Below, in pieces: positions 21,215-32,244 of a DNA stretch of 64,000 nt (the stretch's first letter is position 1; the number at the start of each line of letters is the position of its first letter). The translations under genes were made by a program, and so were the position numbers. The notes beneath the pieces were generated by a model, which did no database searches, was not told where the DNA came from, and saw nothing but the letters and a program-made list of their open reading frames with translations. The stretch comes from Bathynomus jamesi. Its lineage: Eukaryota; Arthropoda; Malacostraca; Isopoda; Cirolanidae. The stretch is from contig JAJOZX010001569.1 in the NCBI GenBank assembly GCA_023014485.1, positions 573,001 to 637,000 of the forward strand, given 5' to 3'.

Positions 21215-24200
21215 GGGTCATTCTCTGTCAGATCAACCAGTGCCTAACACCCTCATCTCTCAGATTTTGCTGAAATTTGGTTTATAGGGAGTTTGTGGGC
21301 CCTGAATCCATTTCTGAAATTATAAGGTCAATCTGACCAACGGTTCAAGAGATATGACCTCGGGAAATTTGAGGTCACTTGCGAGGTCATTAACATTTGG
21401 CGACCCATAACTTGGGTAATAATGGTCACAATTATATAAAAGTATATATATTTAGAATCAGAAAATGACAAGGAATCCAAATATGCAAGTTTTAGAACTC
21501 TAGGTTGAAAAATAAAAAAGTTAAACTGTAACCAAAATTTGAGGTCACGATTTGACCTCTGGGGTATCAAATGAGAATTTTTTTTTTAAATGTAAAAAAT
21601 GAAGGCATAGGCATTGGCTATTAGAATCAGCAAAAAAAAGTTTTGTTAGTATTTTTCATGTAACTAACATATAAGTGAACACCATATTCATAAGTTGTGC
21701 GTCAATTCTACCTATTTTTTCACACTTAAGCTCATAATTTGACCTATAGAAATTAAAATTACATTTTTTTATAGATATAAAAACAAAGGCAAAAAATGTA
21801 AAATTGTATTTCACTGCTAATCTACACTGGCAATAATAGTTATAATAGTGAAAGGGGAAGACCTACTTAGAGGATTCATGTGCTAGCCTAATACAATTTT
21901 TGCATGCTCGATGCTCTCATCAATTTCTTTTTGTGGAAAAATGTATTGAATTCTGCTGCCTCCTCTTAGGGTAGGACAACTCATTACAGTTAATATATGA
22001 TGTCCTGGCACTGCACATGAATCCTTGTTTGATGGATAATAATATGCACTTGATCCTGATGACCCAGAGGGATGTAGAAAGTTCACAGTGAAATCATCAA
22101 ACTCTTCACAATATTCCTCCACAATTCCATACCAAACTTGCATGTCATAAATGCAGCCAACATACTCTCCTGGTTTGACACATTTTAGGTTACCAAGCAT
22201 TGCAGGTTCATTAGTAAAATGACTTTTCCTTATTCTTTTCTTTTCTCCAATGCCACTTGAAATGGGATACACCATCAGTTCTTCCTTGTTTAGGGGAACA
22301 AATCTATGATATTTCTGAGTTCCAGGAATAGCCCTACTATCCTTGAATCGATGTTCCAACCGTTCTTCTGCATCTTTCAAATCAGCTGTAGTTACAAAGA
22401 AAAAATTTATCTTCTTGCTCAAGTTTTCTTCACAAAACTGAAACATGTGTTCTGGTGTAAGAATTTGCCTCTCTGTAGTTCTCTGCAAACTGGCACGAGC
22501 AGTAGCTCTTTTCACTGTTCCTCCAATCCCATCACATGCATTTTTGCCATGGGATGTAGCAAAGAAGTGCCATTCACAAGACAGACCAAAATCCTCTTCA
22601 TGGTAACAGAGATTTGTGAAGTTGTATCTGTTCTTATATTGGCCAGCACATCCATCTGAGAAATAGTGCACCTTCTTCAATTGTGGGCATCTGAATTTAA
22701 CATATGTCATAAGCTTCAATATGAATGAGTAAACCATTATAGTGTTGTGTTTTAGTGATGCAGATAAGAAACAGACACTAAAATGGCTAAGTTCCTGGTC
22801 TGCAGATGATCTATAATAGATGACAAAAGGGTGAACTGTACACTGTGAATTGTCCCAGTGAAACCCTTGGGCAGCATCCTGGACAATGAAAGAATAATTC
22901 TCAGAGAAATCACCTACTATAACTACCTCGCTCTGAGGTGGTAGTGTTTCTTTCAACTGCTTGAAGTACTGTGATTGTTGCTGAGCAACAAAGTGATGAC
23001 GAACCATGCGGGATATTTTCATGCTTAGGGATGATAAGTATTCATGAAGTGGCTCCACCTTATCAACCATTGTACAACGGTCAACAGTCACCCATTGCTT
23101 GTAAGATATTTCATTTGGAGCTGATTTCACACTGTCAAGTAACTCAAGAAAATCCAGGACACCCTCTTCTCTTGGGCAATCATTGCAAAGTTGCATCATG
23201 CAAGTCTCTCTTTCTGTACTGCAGACACTGTAATCCATAAGATCCTTGTATGAAAGACCTCTTTCTCCCAATGCAGCCAGCTGCAATTTTGGATTTTGAT
23301 GGTATGTGCAGACACAGACAGAATGAGTCCCACCACTACTGGCAAGCACACAATATGATGGCCGTAATTTTGCAAATGTGGAAAATCCTATTTTGGGATT
23401 CTTTTCATCATTTTTATATAGTTCAAACATCTCTCTTAAATTCCCGAGGACCAATCGTTTTTGCACCTTCATTGCACCTTCAGCACTGATAACTTTCACG
23501 CAATCCTTTTGGCCAGGACACATACGACTAACCTCTTCTGACTCATAGAATCTTCTAACTATATCTTTGTGTTCTTCAGATATCACTTTTCCTTTGCTCA
23601 TTAGTGGAATCTTCGGAAGGATTCCATGTTCTTATTTAAGTGAACGGCTTCTTTTCACCATGTATGTTGTAGTTTGAAAGAAACTAGCTGTTTTTTCAAT
23701 TGTGTATGGTGAGAGTGTCAATATTTGTAGTTTGTGATGGTGACATTTGCTCTCCAGGAATGACTGTTTCAATTCATTCATTAATTTGTCTAGATGTTTT
23801 TCAGATTTAGTTTCAGGTTTTGAAGTATCACTTACCTCCTCGGTAATTTGAACACCATAACTGAGTTCTAGCCTCTCCTTCAGGTGTTTCTGAGCAGATG
23901 ATAGCTTACCACGAGCCTTGCGCTTTTTCTGGCTTAATGACAGCCCTTCTGAAAAGAACAGAAAAAAAGGTTTCACACACCTGAATATTAGTAATTAAAT
24001 ATTAATTATAGTACCTTAAATGCTATATAATTGGCTATATAGTAGATCAAACAGACCTTGTAGTAAAGTATAAGTTATTATATTAATTTATTACTTACTT
24101 TTTTTAACTGGTGTTTGGTCCAGAAATGCTAGAACTGGTTCAACTGAAGTTGAAGGATTTTCCTTTATCAAGCAATCACTGTCATTGTCCAGATCTTGAA

Positions 24201-25532
24201 TTGAAGAGATGTTACTCAAGCCACTGATAGTAGATGATTCATTTGAATCCTGCTCAGACTCGTTGTTTTCAGTGGTACTAAGTATAGTGGGGTTTTTCAT
24301 TATCAGTGTCCAGCAGTTCACACACAACAATGAGTCTTTTTTCACTCTTCCAGCACATTTTTCAACAAGTACATCAGTCACTTTTCTAAGATTGATTGTT
24401 ATGCGTTTCTTGTGTTTTTGAATAGGGTCCTGGCAGTATTTCAAGTGCCGAACCATTGTATTTTGATCTGTAAAGATATAGGATTTACAATTAGGTAATA
24501 TATATTTTTTAGAAAATATATAGCTATACACACTTAATATTTTAGGCCTTGATAGTCTCTGAGGCTCATTAAAACACCATACCCACCAGCCACCCACAGT
24601 GCTGGCTGGAACTGTACTAACCTGTAGACAAGGAATTTTGCAACTATCTGTGTTGATTCTGCACTTAGACAAGTAGCAACATGTTTCAACAGGTTTGTTT
24701 AGGCTACATGTGAGCTTAGTCTTCCCCTTTCACTATTATAACTATTATTGCCAGTGTAGATTAGCAGTGAAATACAATTTTTATTAATTCTTGGAGCTTG
24801 AGGTCAAATTGATAGCTAAGATATAAAAATTCCTTGAAATGACAAGCAATTTATAAATATGGTGTTCACTTATAAGTTAGTTACATGAAAAGTACCAACA
24901 TAAACAAACTTTTTATGATTGTTTCTATTAGTCAAGAACTCTGACTTTGTTTTTTATATCTATAAAAAATGTAATTTTAATTTCTATAGGTCAAATTATG
25001 AGCTTAAGTGTGAAAAAATAGGTAGAATTGACGCACAACTTATGAATATGGTGTTCACTTATATGTTAGTTACATGAAAAATACTAACATAAACAAACTT
25101 TTTTTTGCTGATTCTAATAGCCAATGCCTATGCCTTCATTTTTTACATTTAAAAAAAAAATTCTCATTTGATACCCCAGAGGTCAAATCGTGACCTCAAA
25201 TTTTGGTTACAGTGTAACTTTTTTATTTTTCAACCTAGAGTTCTAAAACTTGCATATTTGGATTCCTTGTCGTTTTCTGATTCTAAATATATATACTTTT
25301 ATATAATTATGACAATTATTACCCAAGTTATGGCTCGCCAAATGTTAGTAACCTCGCGAGTGACCTCAAATTGCCAGAGGTCATATCTCTTGAACCGTTG
25401 GTCGGATTGACCTTATAATTTCAGAAATGGGTTCAGGGCTCACAAACTTCCTATAAACCAAATTTCAGCAAAATATGAGAGATGAGGGTGTTAATTTCAA
25501 TTTTTTTTGGTTGATCTGACAGAGAATGACCC
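21215..25532 (-). mobile_element. Long-TIR element with 4-bp TSD (ATAA), member i
   Basis: The ends GGGTCATTCTCTGTCAGATC and the inverse are flanked by ATAA (21211-21214, 25533-25536). The inverted repeats are several hundred bases long (about 21215-21870 against 24730-25532, with indels). They include unusual GAGGTCA/TGACCTC words. A nearly complete minus-strand gene lies between. Members ii (27778-39327) and iii (32245-36432) encode related proteins. Long TIRs with a 4-bp TSD are reported for Sola and Kolobok superfamilies, but the assignment is not proven here. Confidence 0.85.
21883..24456 (-). pseudogene. Transposase-like gene of the 4-bp-TSD family, member i (nearly intact)
   Basis: Exon 1 starts at about 24456 (MVRHLKYCQDP) after a good acceptor and contains LLCVNCW. 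A donor GTAAGT near 24103 and an acceptor TTTTCAG near 23948 remove a short intron. Exon 2 runs through KRKARGKLSSA, an HTH-like LSPYTIEKTASFF and TTTYMVKRSRSL into the core. The core has SRMCPGQKDC, QKRLVLGNLREMFELY, PKIGFSTFAKLRPSYCVL, GGTHSVCVCTYHQNPKLQ, VGDFSENYSFIVQDAAQGFH, FSDGCAGQYKNR, FFATSHGKNACDGIGG and GGSRIQYIFP. The Asp residues of VGDF, FSDG and ACDG are candidate catalytic acids. One in-frame TAA (near 23633) separates SRSLK from EHGILPKIP. Otherwise the frame is open to 21883. Confidence 0.83.
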
Positions 25533-25977
25533 ATAAGGTATAAAAACAAACTGAACATTGAATTTAATTACAGGTAAATACATATAATGATTATAAAAAT
25601 TTAACACAATTATGATGCTGGTCATGTTACAATCAAACACAGCATTTTAGAAACTTGAGGGAGAGGGTACATCATCATTGACATTGTGAGAAGGAACAGA
25701 ATAGTGTATGTGAGGTCACCATGTGTTGTAACTATCTGGGTATGCAGAGACCTGCGCATCGCCCTTCTGGAATTTTCCATTTGTGGTCATGTCAGCACTC
25801 GAAAAAAGTTTCAGATTTTGGAGGTTTTTGGATTTCGGATAAGGGATGCTCAACTGTAATATATTTGTACATGAAAAGTAATTAGTGAGTGTTATCAATT
25901 TCAACAAACATCTACTTGCTTTTGAAATTTTTCAAAAATTTTCATAAACCAGGGCTTCATAAATTGGGGTATGCCTG

Positions 25978-27300
25978 TATATAGTTTCATCTAGATTAAC
26001 TAATAAGGTCCAGTCACTGACTACTCTGAGTAAAGATGTTTCCTCTGATATTCTTGCTGTATTACTGCTTGTAAAGTTTTTTGTTGTTCCATATATTTCT
26101 AGTAAATAAGTTGTCACAATTAATGTTTTCAATGCCTTTAAGATGGATATCTTATAGGCTTCAATTATATCTGTGTTTTCAAGTGTTGTAATCTGTAATT
26201 CTCATGGTGTCTTTATATGTTAAATGAGCAATTTCTGTGGCCAATTTTGTTGCTCTATGTTAAAAATATATATATATATATATTTTTTTTTTTTGAGACC
26301 AGGCTCATGAAGGTCAAGCTGGTGTCCCTGCCTCTAGGCCTGGCTTGGTAAAGGAGCAAGTTACTTTCTTGCACTTTCCACCGCACATTTATATTTACTC
26401 AAGATGTGGTCTTACAAATGATTTATAAAGTATGAGGGAAGTTTTCTTGTCAAGAGAATCAAAAAATCTAATTTGTTGCGGAAAAAAAGGTAATTAAATA
26501 TTGAATTTGAATAATTTGAAAATTTTGATTAGAAATTTTGGCCTGATCAGGGTTAATGAAATTATAATTATAAACTCCACTTACCAGTGTAAAACTATGT
26601 TAAATAATTTAATCTTACCATATGGTTCCTAAAATTATGAATCATCTGCAAATTATCTAAACAATGATCTAAATAGAAAAAATATGTATAAATAACTGAA
26701 TAAATATAACTAACTTTGACAAAATCACTTGAATATTTTTAAATAAACAAAACTTCAAAGGACTGTGAATATTTAACAGCACAATTTTGAAATCACCTGG
26801 AGCAAGTCCAATGACAGAATCCCTCCTGCTCATTCTCTCTCAGCCAACTATAACGTCCGTCATTAGATGTGTTAACAAGCGAAGGCGACCAACCAACCAA
26901 AGTTAGATCTGAAGGATATTTTGAAATTTTGATTTATAGATTTAGAAAAATGTAAAAAAAAACTTATTTACATGAGAATTTTAACAACCTGCCTAGTGAG
27001 AACTGCAATAAACCCTTTAAATGGTTTGTTGCAGTGGTCCTCCTGATATTAACTTGTATTAAAACTCAATATGAAAAAAATGTAATTTTAATAATTTTCC
27101 TGCATTGCCTTAAGATGTTAAAGACATTTAAGAGCAGCCTGTCTTTTAGGTCTTGATGATAGAGAATTATTATTGTTATTGGTGGTGCCACCAGCTTGAC
27201 CTCCATGTGAAGAGAGACCAATGTACAAAACAACATAAGGTTGGCTTCATTTGATTTTTGATGTCCATCAGAATCTGAATCATTATTTAACTCATTTCTT
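25978..27300. other. Non-coding spacer; possible BEL/Pao 3' region and LINE debris
   Basis: No gene is supported. Around 26270-26300 is a TATATA run followed by poly-T, then GGTGTCCCTGCCTCTAGGCC-like sequence and a stretch (about 26390-26440) similar in style to LINE text. On the minus strand, sequence at about 26880-26790 (TGTTAACACATCTAATGACG) could begin a BEL/Pao LTR, because the integrase ends just upstream. The second LTR would lie outside the window, so this is untested. Confidence 0.3.
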
Positions 27301-27339
27301 GAACTGGAATGAGTAATTGAAATTTCCAATGGATATAGA

Positions 27340-27777
27340 TGACAGATCGGGTACAGTAATGCGTTATCTGACCATCAGCACGTTTAAGCTGAATGCTCCT
27401 AACTTTGCCATTGTCACCCATGAAAAGCTTCAATACTCTTCACATTTGCCAAAAGGGCCTAATTTTTGAAGGGGACTTGATTAGGATGATATCATTTACT
27501 TCAGTGCAGTTGATCCAGTTAGACTGGAAAAGGTTGCGGTTGTATTCGTGAAGACTGAGCAGATATGATTTGTACCACAAAGTTCTAAAATGATTAAATT
27601 TCTCATTTAATATTTTAAAGGAGGCATTTAAATCCTCATGTGACGGTGCATCCTGCATCCACAACAGGTCATCAGCATTATCATCCTCGACTTTTATCAC
27701 AAAGCTAGTGTTACTATTGAATTTTAAGAAAAGAATTGGGGGTCAACGGAATGAAATCCTTTTCTGATGACATGTAA
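27340..27777 (-). pseudogene. BEL/Pao integrase, C-terminal segment
   Basis: The minus strand reads SSEKDFIPLTPNSFL, APSHEDLNASFKILNEKF, HFRTLWYKSYLLSLHEY, NCTEVNDIILIKSPSKIRPF and GKVRSIQLKRADGQITHY. This is the region after the catalytic core in BEL/Pao elements: LTP-x-FL, the W-x-rW/Y-eYL-L helix, VGDVVLI-type strand, and V-V-T-x-G segment. It continues directly the segment at 39619-39332 once the element between them is removed. Confidence 0.82.
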
Positions 27778-27960
27778 GGGTCATTCCATGTCAGTTCAAT
27801 GGCAAAAAAAACTTGACCACCAATGTTTTTGAAAATTGGCATACTTATAGATCTCTGTGAGGAAAACAGAATAACGCTTGTTTCAACACTCTAGGTCAGG
27901 GGTGGGGAACCTTTTTTCATTGGAAGGCCGCATTTCATTTAACCAAGACCCTATTAGGCC

Positions 27961-28263
27961 CAGGGTTGTGGAGTCGGTCCAAAATTTTCCGACTCCGACT
28001 CCACACATTGTAAAAATTCGACTCCGACTCCAACTCCACACATTGTAAAAAATCTAAAAATCCGACTCCGACTCCTCACATTTTAAATATACGACTCCGA
28101 CTCCTCTAGTGTTTCACTCTATAATTATCATAATAATAAGACATTTCATCACCACCACATGAATCGTCAGGTTACTTTCTAGGATAAGGGAACATTCAAA
28201 TATTAAGAAGGATATTGACTTGTAGATATTATCATATTAAGGGATTTTTATTTTTTCCAATAA

Positions 28264-28303
<40 letters not shown>

Positions 28304-28539
28304 GAAAAGATTCTCTTAAACATAATTAAGGTCTAACCAGTAGTAGTCCTACTTAAAATTGAATAACCCTTCTTAACCTAGTGGCTATAACCAGGGTTGT
28401 GGAGTCGGTCCAAAATTTTCTGACTCCGACTCCGACTCCACACATTGTAAAAATTCGACTCCGACTCCGCCCTGAAACGTGCGACTCCACGACTCCAACT
28501 CCACGACTCCGACTCCACGACTCCGACTCCACAACCCTG
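27961..28539. mobile_element. hAT MITE with ACTCCG arrays, TSD ATTAGGCC
   Basis: CAGGGTTGTGGAGTCGGTCC begins at 27961, and GACTCCACAACCCTG ends at 28539. The exact 8-bp duplication ATTAGGCC flanks it (27953-27960, 28540-28547). GACTCCGACTCC arrays lie at both ends. A second left end (CAGGGTTGTGGAGTCGG) starts at about 28393, so it is either a self-insertion that lost one end or a partial duplication. An AT microsatellite lies at 28262-28302. Confidence 0.92.
28262..28302. repeat. AT dinucleotide microsatellite
   Basis: A run of TATATA about 40 bp long sits inside the hAT MITE. Confidence 0.95.
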
Positions 28540-28839
28540 ATTAGGCCGCATGCTGAGAATTTAACATATACAGTACAACAAAATGTCATATTTTAGTCTA
28601 CAATCTACATATTTATTAATTTTAAATCAAACTTGATAATACGTGAGGGCTTTTATAATAAATAAAAAATTCAGCAAGTGCACATTTATTTTTGGGGGGG
28701 GGGAATAATTAACAATAGAACTAATATTAAGTGAAAAATGATATTAAGTGAAATGATGTTAATATTAAGTGAATAGGTGATAAACCATTTAATGACTTTT
28801 TTGTGACTGCTTATTGCAGGACAAGAGTCGTACATTTGG

Positions 28840-30665
28840 TTCCAATATCGTTGACCGTAGTTTTAGTTGGTCCTCCAGGTCACCAGGTGAACATTGGTCA
28901 TCTGAGATCTCAAGCGCATTTTGATTTGAGTCACATATGAAAACGTTGATTCACAACAGTAGGTTGTGCCAAAAGAAGGCAACATTTGACGAGCATGTTA
29001 GCGCAGATGTGGGTATTCAACGCCATTTTTCCATATTTCAACAGGATCCTTCTTAGTATCAAATAGAGACTTAAGGATATTATCTTCTAATAGCTCAATC
29101 AACTCCATCTGTAAATCTCAGGTGCTTTGGAGACATCAACCAGATGTGGTTGGAAAGCTAGTTTCAGTGTGAAGTTATGTTTCTCAAAATCTTCAAATCT
29201 TTTATCGTATTCTTCAATCAGGGAGTCAGGACAGCTGTGTATTGTTTCACATCGCATTCCCTTAATGATTTGCTTGTATCTTCATCATCAATTACCTTTG
29301 CCAGTTCAGGGAAGTGTTCAGCTGAAAGCTCCGATTGGGTAAGGATAGTTTTGAAAAAGCGCAGCTTCCTCCGAAAAGCCTGGATTTTTTGCCACATTTC
29401 ATTATATGGATTTAGTTTTACCTTGCAAAGAAATACTCGGGTCATTTTGCTTTGACATTACGTCACACGAAAATGCAGCATTTCTGCAGAAATCCTTTTT
29501 TGACAATTCACATGATTCATTGAGTTCCTCAGAAAATCTTGTGATTTGTTTTCGCAAAGATAAAAGTTTTTCAAAGACTTGCCCTTGTGACAACCAGTGC
29601 ACTTTAGAATGATACGGAAGATCCACACTGAATGTTTCATCATCAAGCATAAGCATATTGCGAAACTGGCGATGTCGTGATGCATTTGCTCTAATGTAGT
29701 TCACAATACGTATAACTTTACTTAATATGTCACTTAAAACAGTAGATTTGGCACAGAGATTCTGTTGATGCAAAATACAGTGAAAGGAAATCAAGCTATC
29801 TGGATTTGGCAGTTCTTTTTGTAGTAGCGCAACAAATCCTCCACATTTTCCTCTGATGGAAGGTGCACCATCTGTGCATACACTTACTAAATTACATAAA
29901 TTCAGTTTTGCTTCACGGCATTTTTCTTTGAAGAGAGACAAGACGTTAATTCCACGTGTCTTCCCTGTAAGGGTACCCAAAGCCAGTAACTCCTCGTAGC
30001 ATTCAAAATCTGCAGTTTTAACACTAATAAAAAATGACACGAGCTGAGTCAGTAATATCAGTGGACTCATCCAAGGCAATCGAATAATAAGTATTTTTGC
30101 CTTGGCATATTGTATGAAGTTGTTCAGTTACATTGAGGGCTAATTCATGTTGCCGATCAGTTATGGTCCTTCTTGAAAGAGGTAGCTGTTTGTATTTGTT
30201 AACCTTGTCTGAATCTAAAGAGGCTACAACTTCAACAATGCATTCTTTTATGATTTCCACATCACTATATGGCTTACCTCTTTTTCCAAGTATATATGCT
30301 GCTTTATAAGTTGCTTCAGTGATTTCAGTCCCTAGGCCTGACATCGTTTTAAATACTTGCTGCTGTTGCTGCTTTTGAAGTTTCATCTTCATAAGTGCAG
30401 ACTTTCGGGGTTCTTCTTCCAATATAGCATACTTGTGGTTCTTATGAGTTGCATAATGCTGATATGCATTGTGTTTCTTCACTGTTGCAATTATGGCATT
30501 GCAGAGCAAACACATCATTTTATCTTTCTCAGCAACTATGAAATACTGCAATTCCCATTCTTCATGGAATACTCTGTTCTCTTCCTTTAATTTTCTTTTC
30601 ACATTTTTTGACATGATTTGGGTACCAGAAGATTTTTTAATAAAAATGGTACACGAATTGATCAA
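28840..30665 (-). pseudogene. hAT transposase (GTF2IRD2/ZBED-like), broken
   Basis: The N-terminal part (30665 down) has MCLLCNAIIATVKKHN and YQHYATHKNHK, a BED-type finger. It is followed by ITEATYKAAYILGKRGKPYS, SRRTITDR and YYSIALDESTDITDSA (first Asp region). After a frameshift near 30050 come SLVSVCTDGAPSIRGK (second Asp), FHCILHQQNLCAK and SKVIRIVNYIRANASRHRQF. The last part, in broken frames, reads FGTTYCCES-FSYVTQIKMRLR, the conserved C-terminal FGSTY-CEq-FS block. The gene spans almost the whole hAT and is the same type as the vertebrate domesticated GTF2IRD2 3' domain. Confidence 0.9.
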
Positions 30666-32244
30666 AGATTTACAGTTTTAAAGGAAACAAGCTTGCGTGT
30701 CACTATCGGAGAATCGTCAGTAACTGTCATCCAGTCAGCCAGTCGAGTTGATCGTTGATAGGTAAGGGCGTAAGCCGTAAGGCAACTCTGCCAGTTTCAA
30801 CTGCAACATTGCCATATTTCCTATTGTTCAAGCCATAAAGAAGGCTTGTATGTGTAAGAAGCAGTGAAGCTGAAACCATGATCTAATAAAATAGCCTAAA
30901 GCCCTAAAGGGGTATCAGTTGCTGTCCATTATCGTATGGTATGAATTCTGAATGTCAAATAGGCAGAAGGCCGCAACTAGTACCTCAAAAGGCCGCAGGT
31001 TCCCCACCCCTGCTCTAGGTCATATGGTTCCAGAGATATGGCCCTTCAAATTTTGTAAAAAAAAAAGGTCAATTTCCAAGGTCATACCATATTCCAACAC
31101 GAAATATCTCGGCCCCTATTGCACTTACAGAGACCATTTAAACATTATTTTAAAGCTTTTAAGCAGATCTACAACTTTGTTTCTATTCATATTTTACCTC
31201 AGTGGTTGAAAAAAAAAAGTTTATCTTATTTTTGACCTTTGACCTTGTGTAGGTCATTTGATGTCACAACTGATTTTTTTCTCCTTTCACCCAATTTTGG
31301 GTACACATGTATAGCTTAACCTAAAACAAGATTTTTAGTGTTGTTAAGTTAGTATAGACGCTCAGCCATTTCAGTGGACCATACCCACCTCCATTTTGAC
31401 AAAGTAACTTTTTCCACCAAACTTTGGAGCACCGTATCTTTGGAACTGTTTGAGCTAGTGTGTTGAGAAAAATACCATTAGATTTTTCTTACTGAGATAT
31501 ATAATGTCTGCTAATTTAAAAAAAAATTGGTAATTATGTAACCTAACCTAACCCAGTTATTTGGTCGAATAAGTATCTGGCCCTATTACAATTTTTTTTT
31601 TTTTGTATATTTAAGAGAATTATATAATATAGGTAATTTAAATTACATAATTAATTAATTTATATGGACATTCAAAAGTGTGAAGAACTTCGAACCTGCT
31701 GTCCTGTTTAAAGGTAAAGCAATGTACGTATATAACCTTATACTAGGCTATAGGTACTACCCTATAGAATAATAAGTTGTTTTAATAGAATTATTTTGTG
31801 TATTTATTCATTGTGTACAACAGTATGTACCATGTGAAAATAAGCTTATTTAAACCTTGGAGCAAGGATTTTTTTGGCATCTGTATGTATTTTAATTTGT
31901 AAATCAAACTGCACATTTTTTCTTCTTGTAGACCTCTGAAACAAGATCAGTAGGTTCCAAATTTTATTTGTGCCATCTAAGCAAAAATAGCTTTTAACAG
32001 GGTTGGATACAATGAATAATTATAATTGTATTTTTAATTAATTGTAATTGATTCAAAATAAAATAAAGGTAATTGTAATTGATTTTTGATCTATAACTGA
32101 TGTAATTGATCAATTAATGTCAATTGTTAAAAATTATACCCCTAGATCTGGCAGTCATACATCATCCAATGAAAATAAACCTTTGATAGTTTATTTAGTT
32201 ATACTTAGATATAGATATATATTTATTTTAGATATACAAATGAA

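Larger units (their letters stand above)
20975..25856. mobile_element. Tigger-like element (inner) at TA
   Basis: The ends are CAGTTGAGTATCCCTTATCT at 20975 and GGATAAGGGATGCTCAACTG ending at 25856, flanked by TA (20973-20974, 25857-25858). Further inverted similarity extends into TTTTTGGATTTYGGA. It has no own transposase. The 4-bp-TSD element 21215-25532 is inserted in it. Confidence 0.9.
17989..25977. mobile_element. Tigger-like element (outer) at TA
   Basis: The ends are CAGGAATACCCTGATTTATG at 17989 and CATAAATTGGGGTATGCCTG ending at 25977, inverted and flanked by TA. It has no transposase of its own. It contains an element with TTATAAGACG ends (about 18170-20817) that holds a CMC-like gene, and a second Tigger-like element (20975-25856). 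Confidence 0.8.
27897..31012 (-). mobile_element. hAT element, TIR CAGGGGTGGGGAACC, TSD CTCTAGGT
   Basis: The left end CAGGGGTGGGGAACCTTTTT and the right end GGTTCCCCACCCCTG are flanked by the exact 8-bp duplication CTCTAGGT (27889-27896, 31013-31020). Subterminal AAGGCCGCA words occur at both ends. It carries a broken minus-strand transposase and a MITE (27961-28539). It sits in the left inverted repeat of member ii. Confidence 0.95.

Noticed and set aside
22306..22659. 117-codon plus-strand frame
   Set aside because: It lies antisense to the well supported transposase-like gene at 24456-21883 and has no recognisable motif.
26790..26900. BEL/Pao LTR start at TGTTAACACATC (minus strand)
   Set aside because: Plausible by position, but the partner LTR is outside the window, so it is mentioned only as a possibility in the spacer entry.
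28262..28302. Possible regulatory significance of the long TA run
   Set aside because: Simple AT microsatellite inside a MITE; nothing else supports a function.
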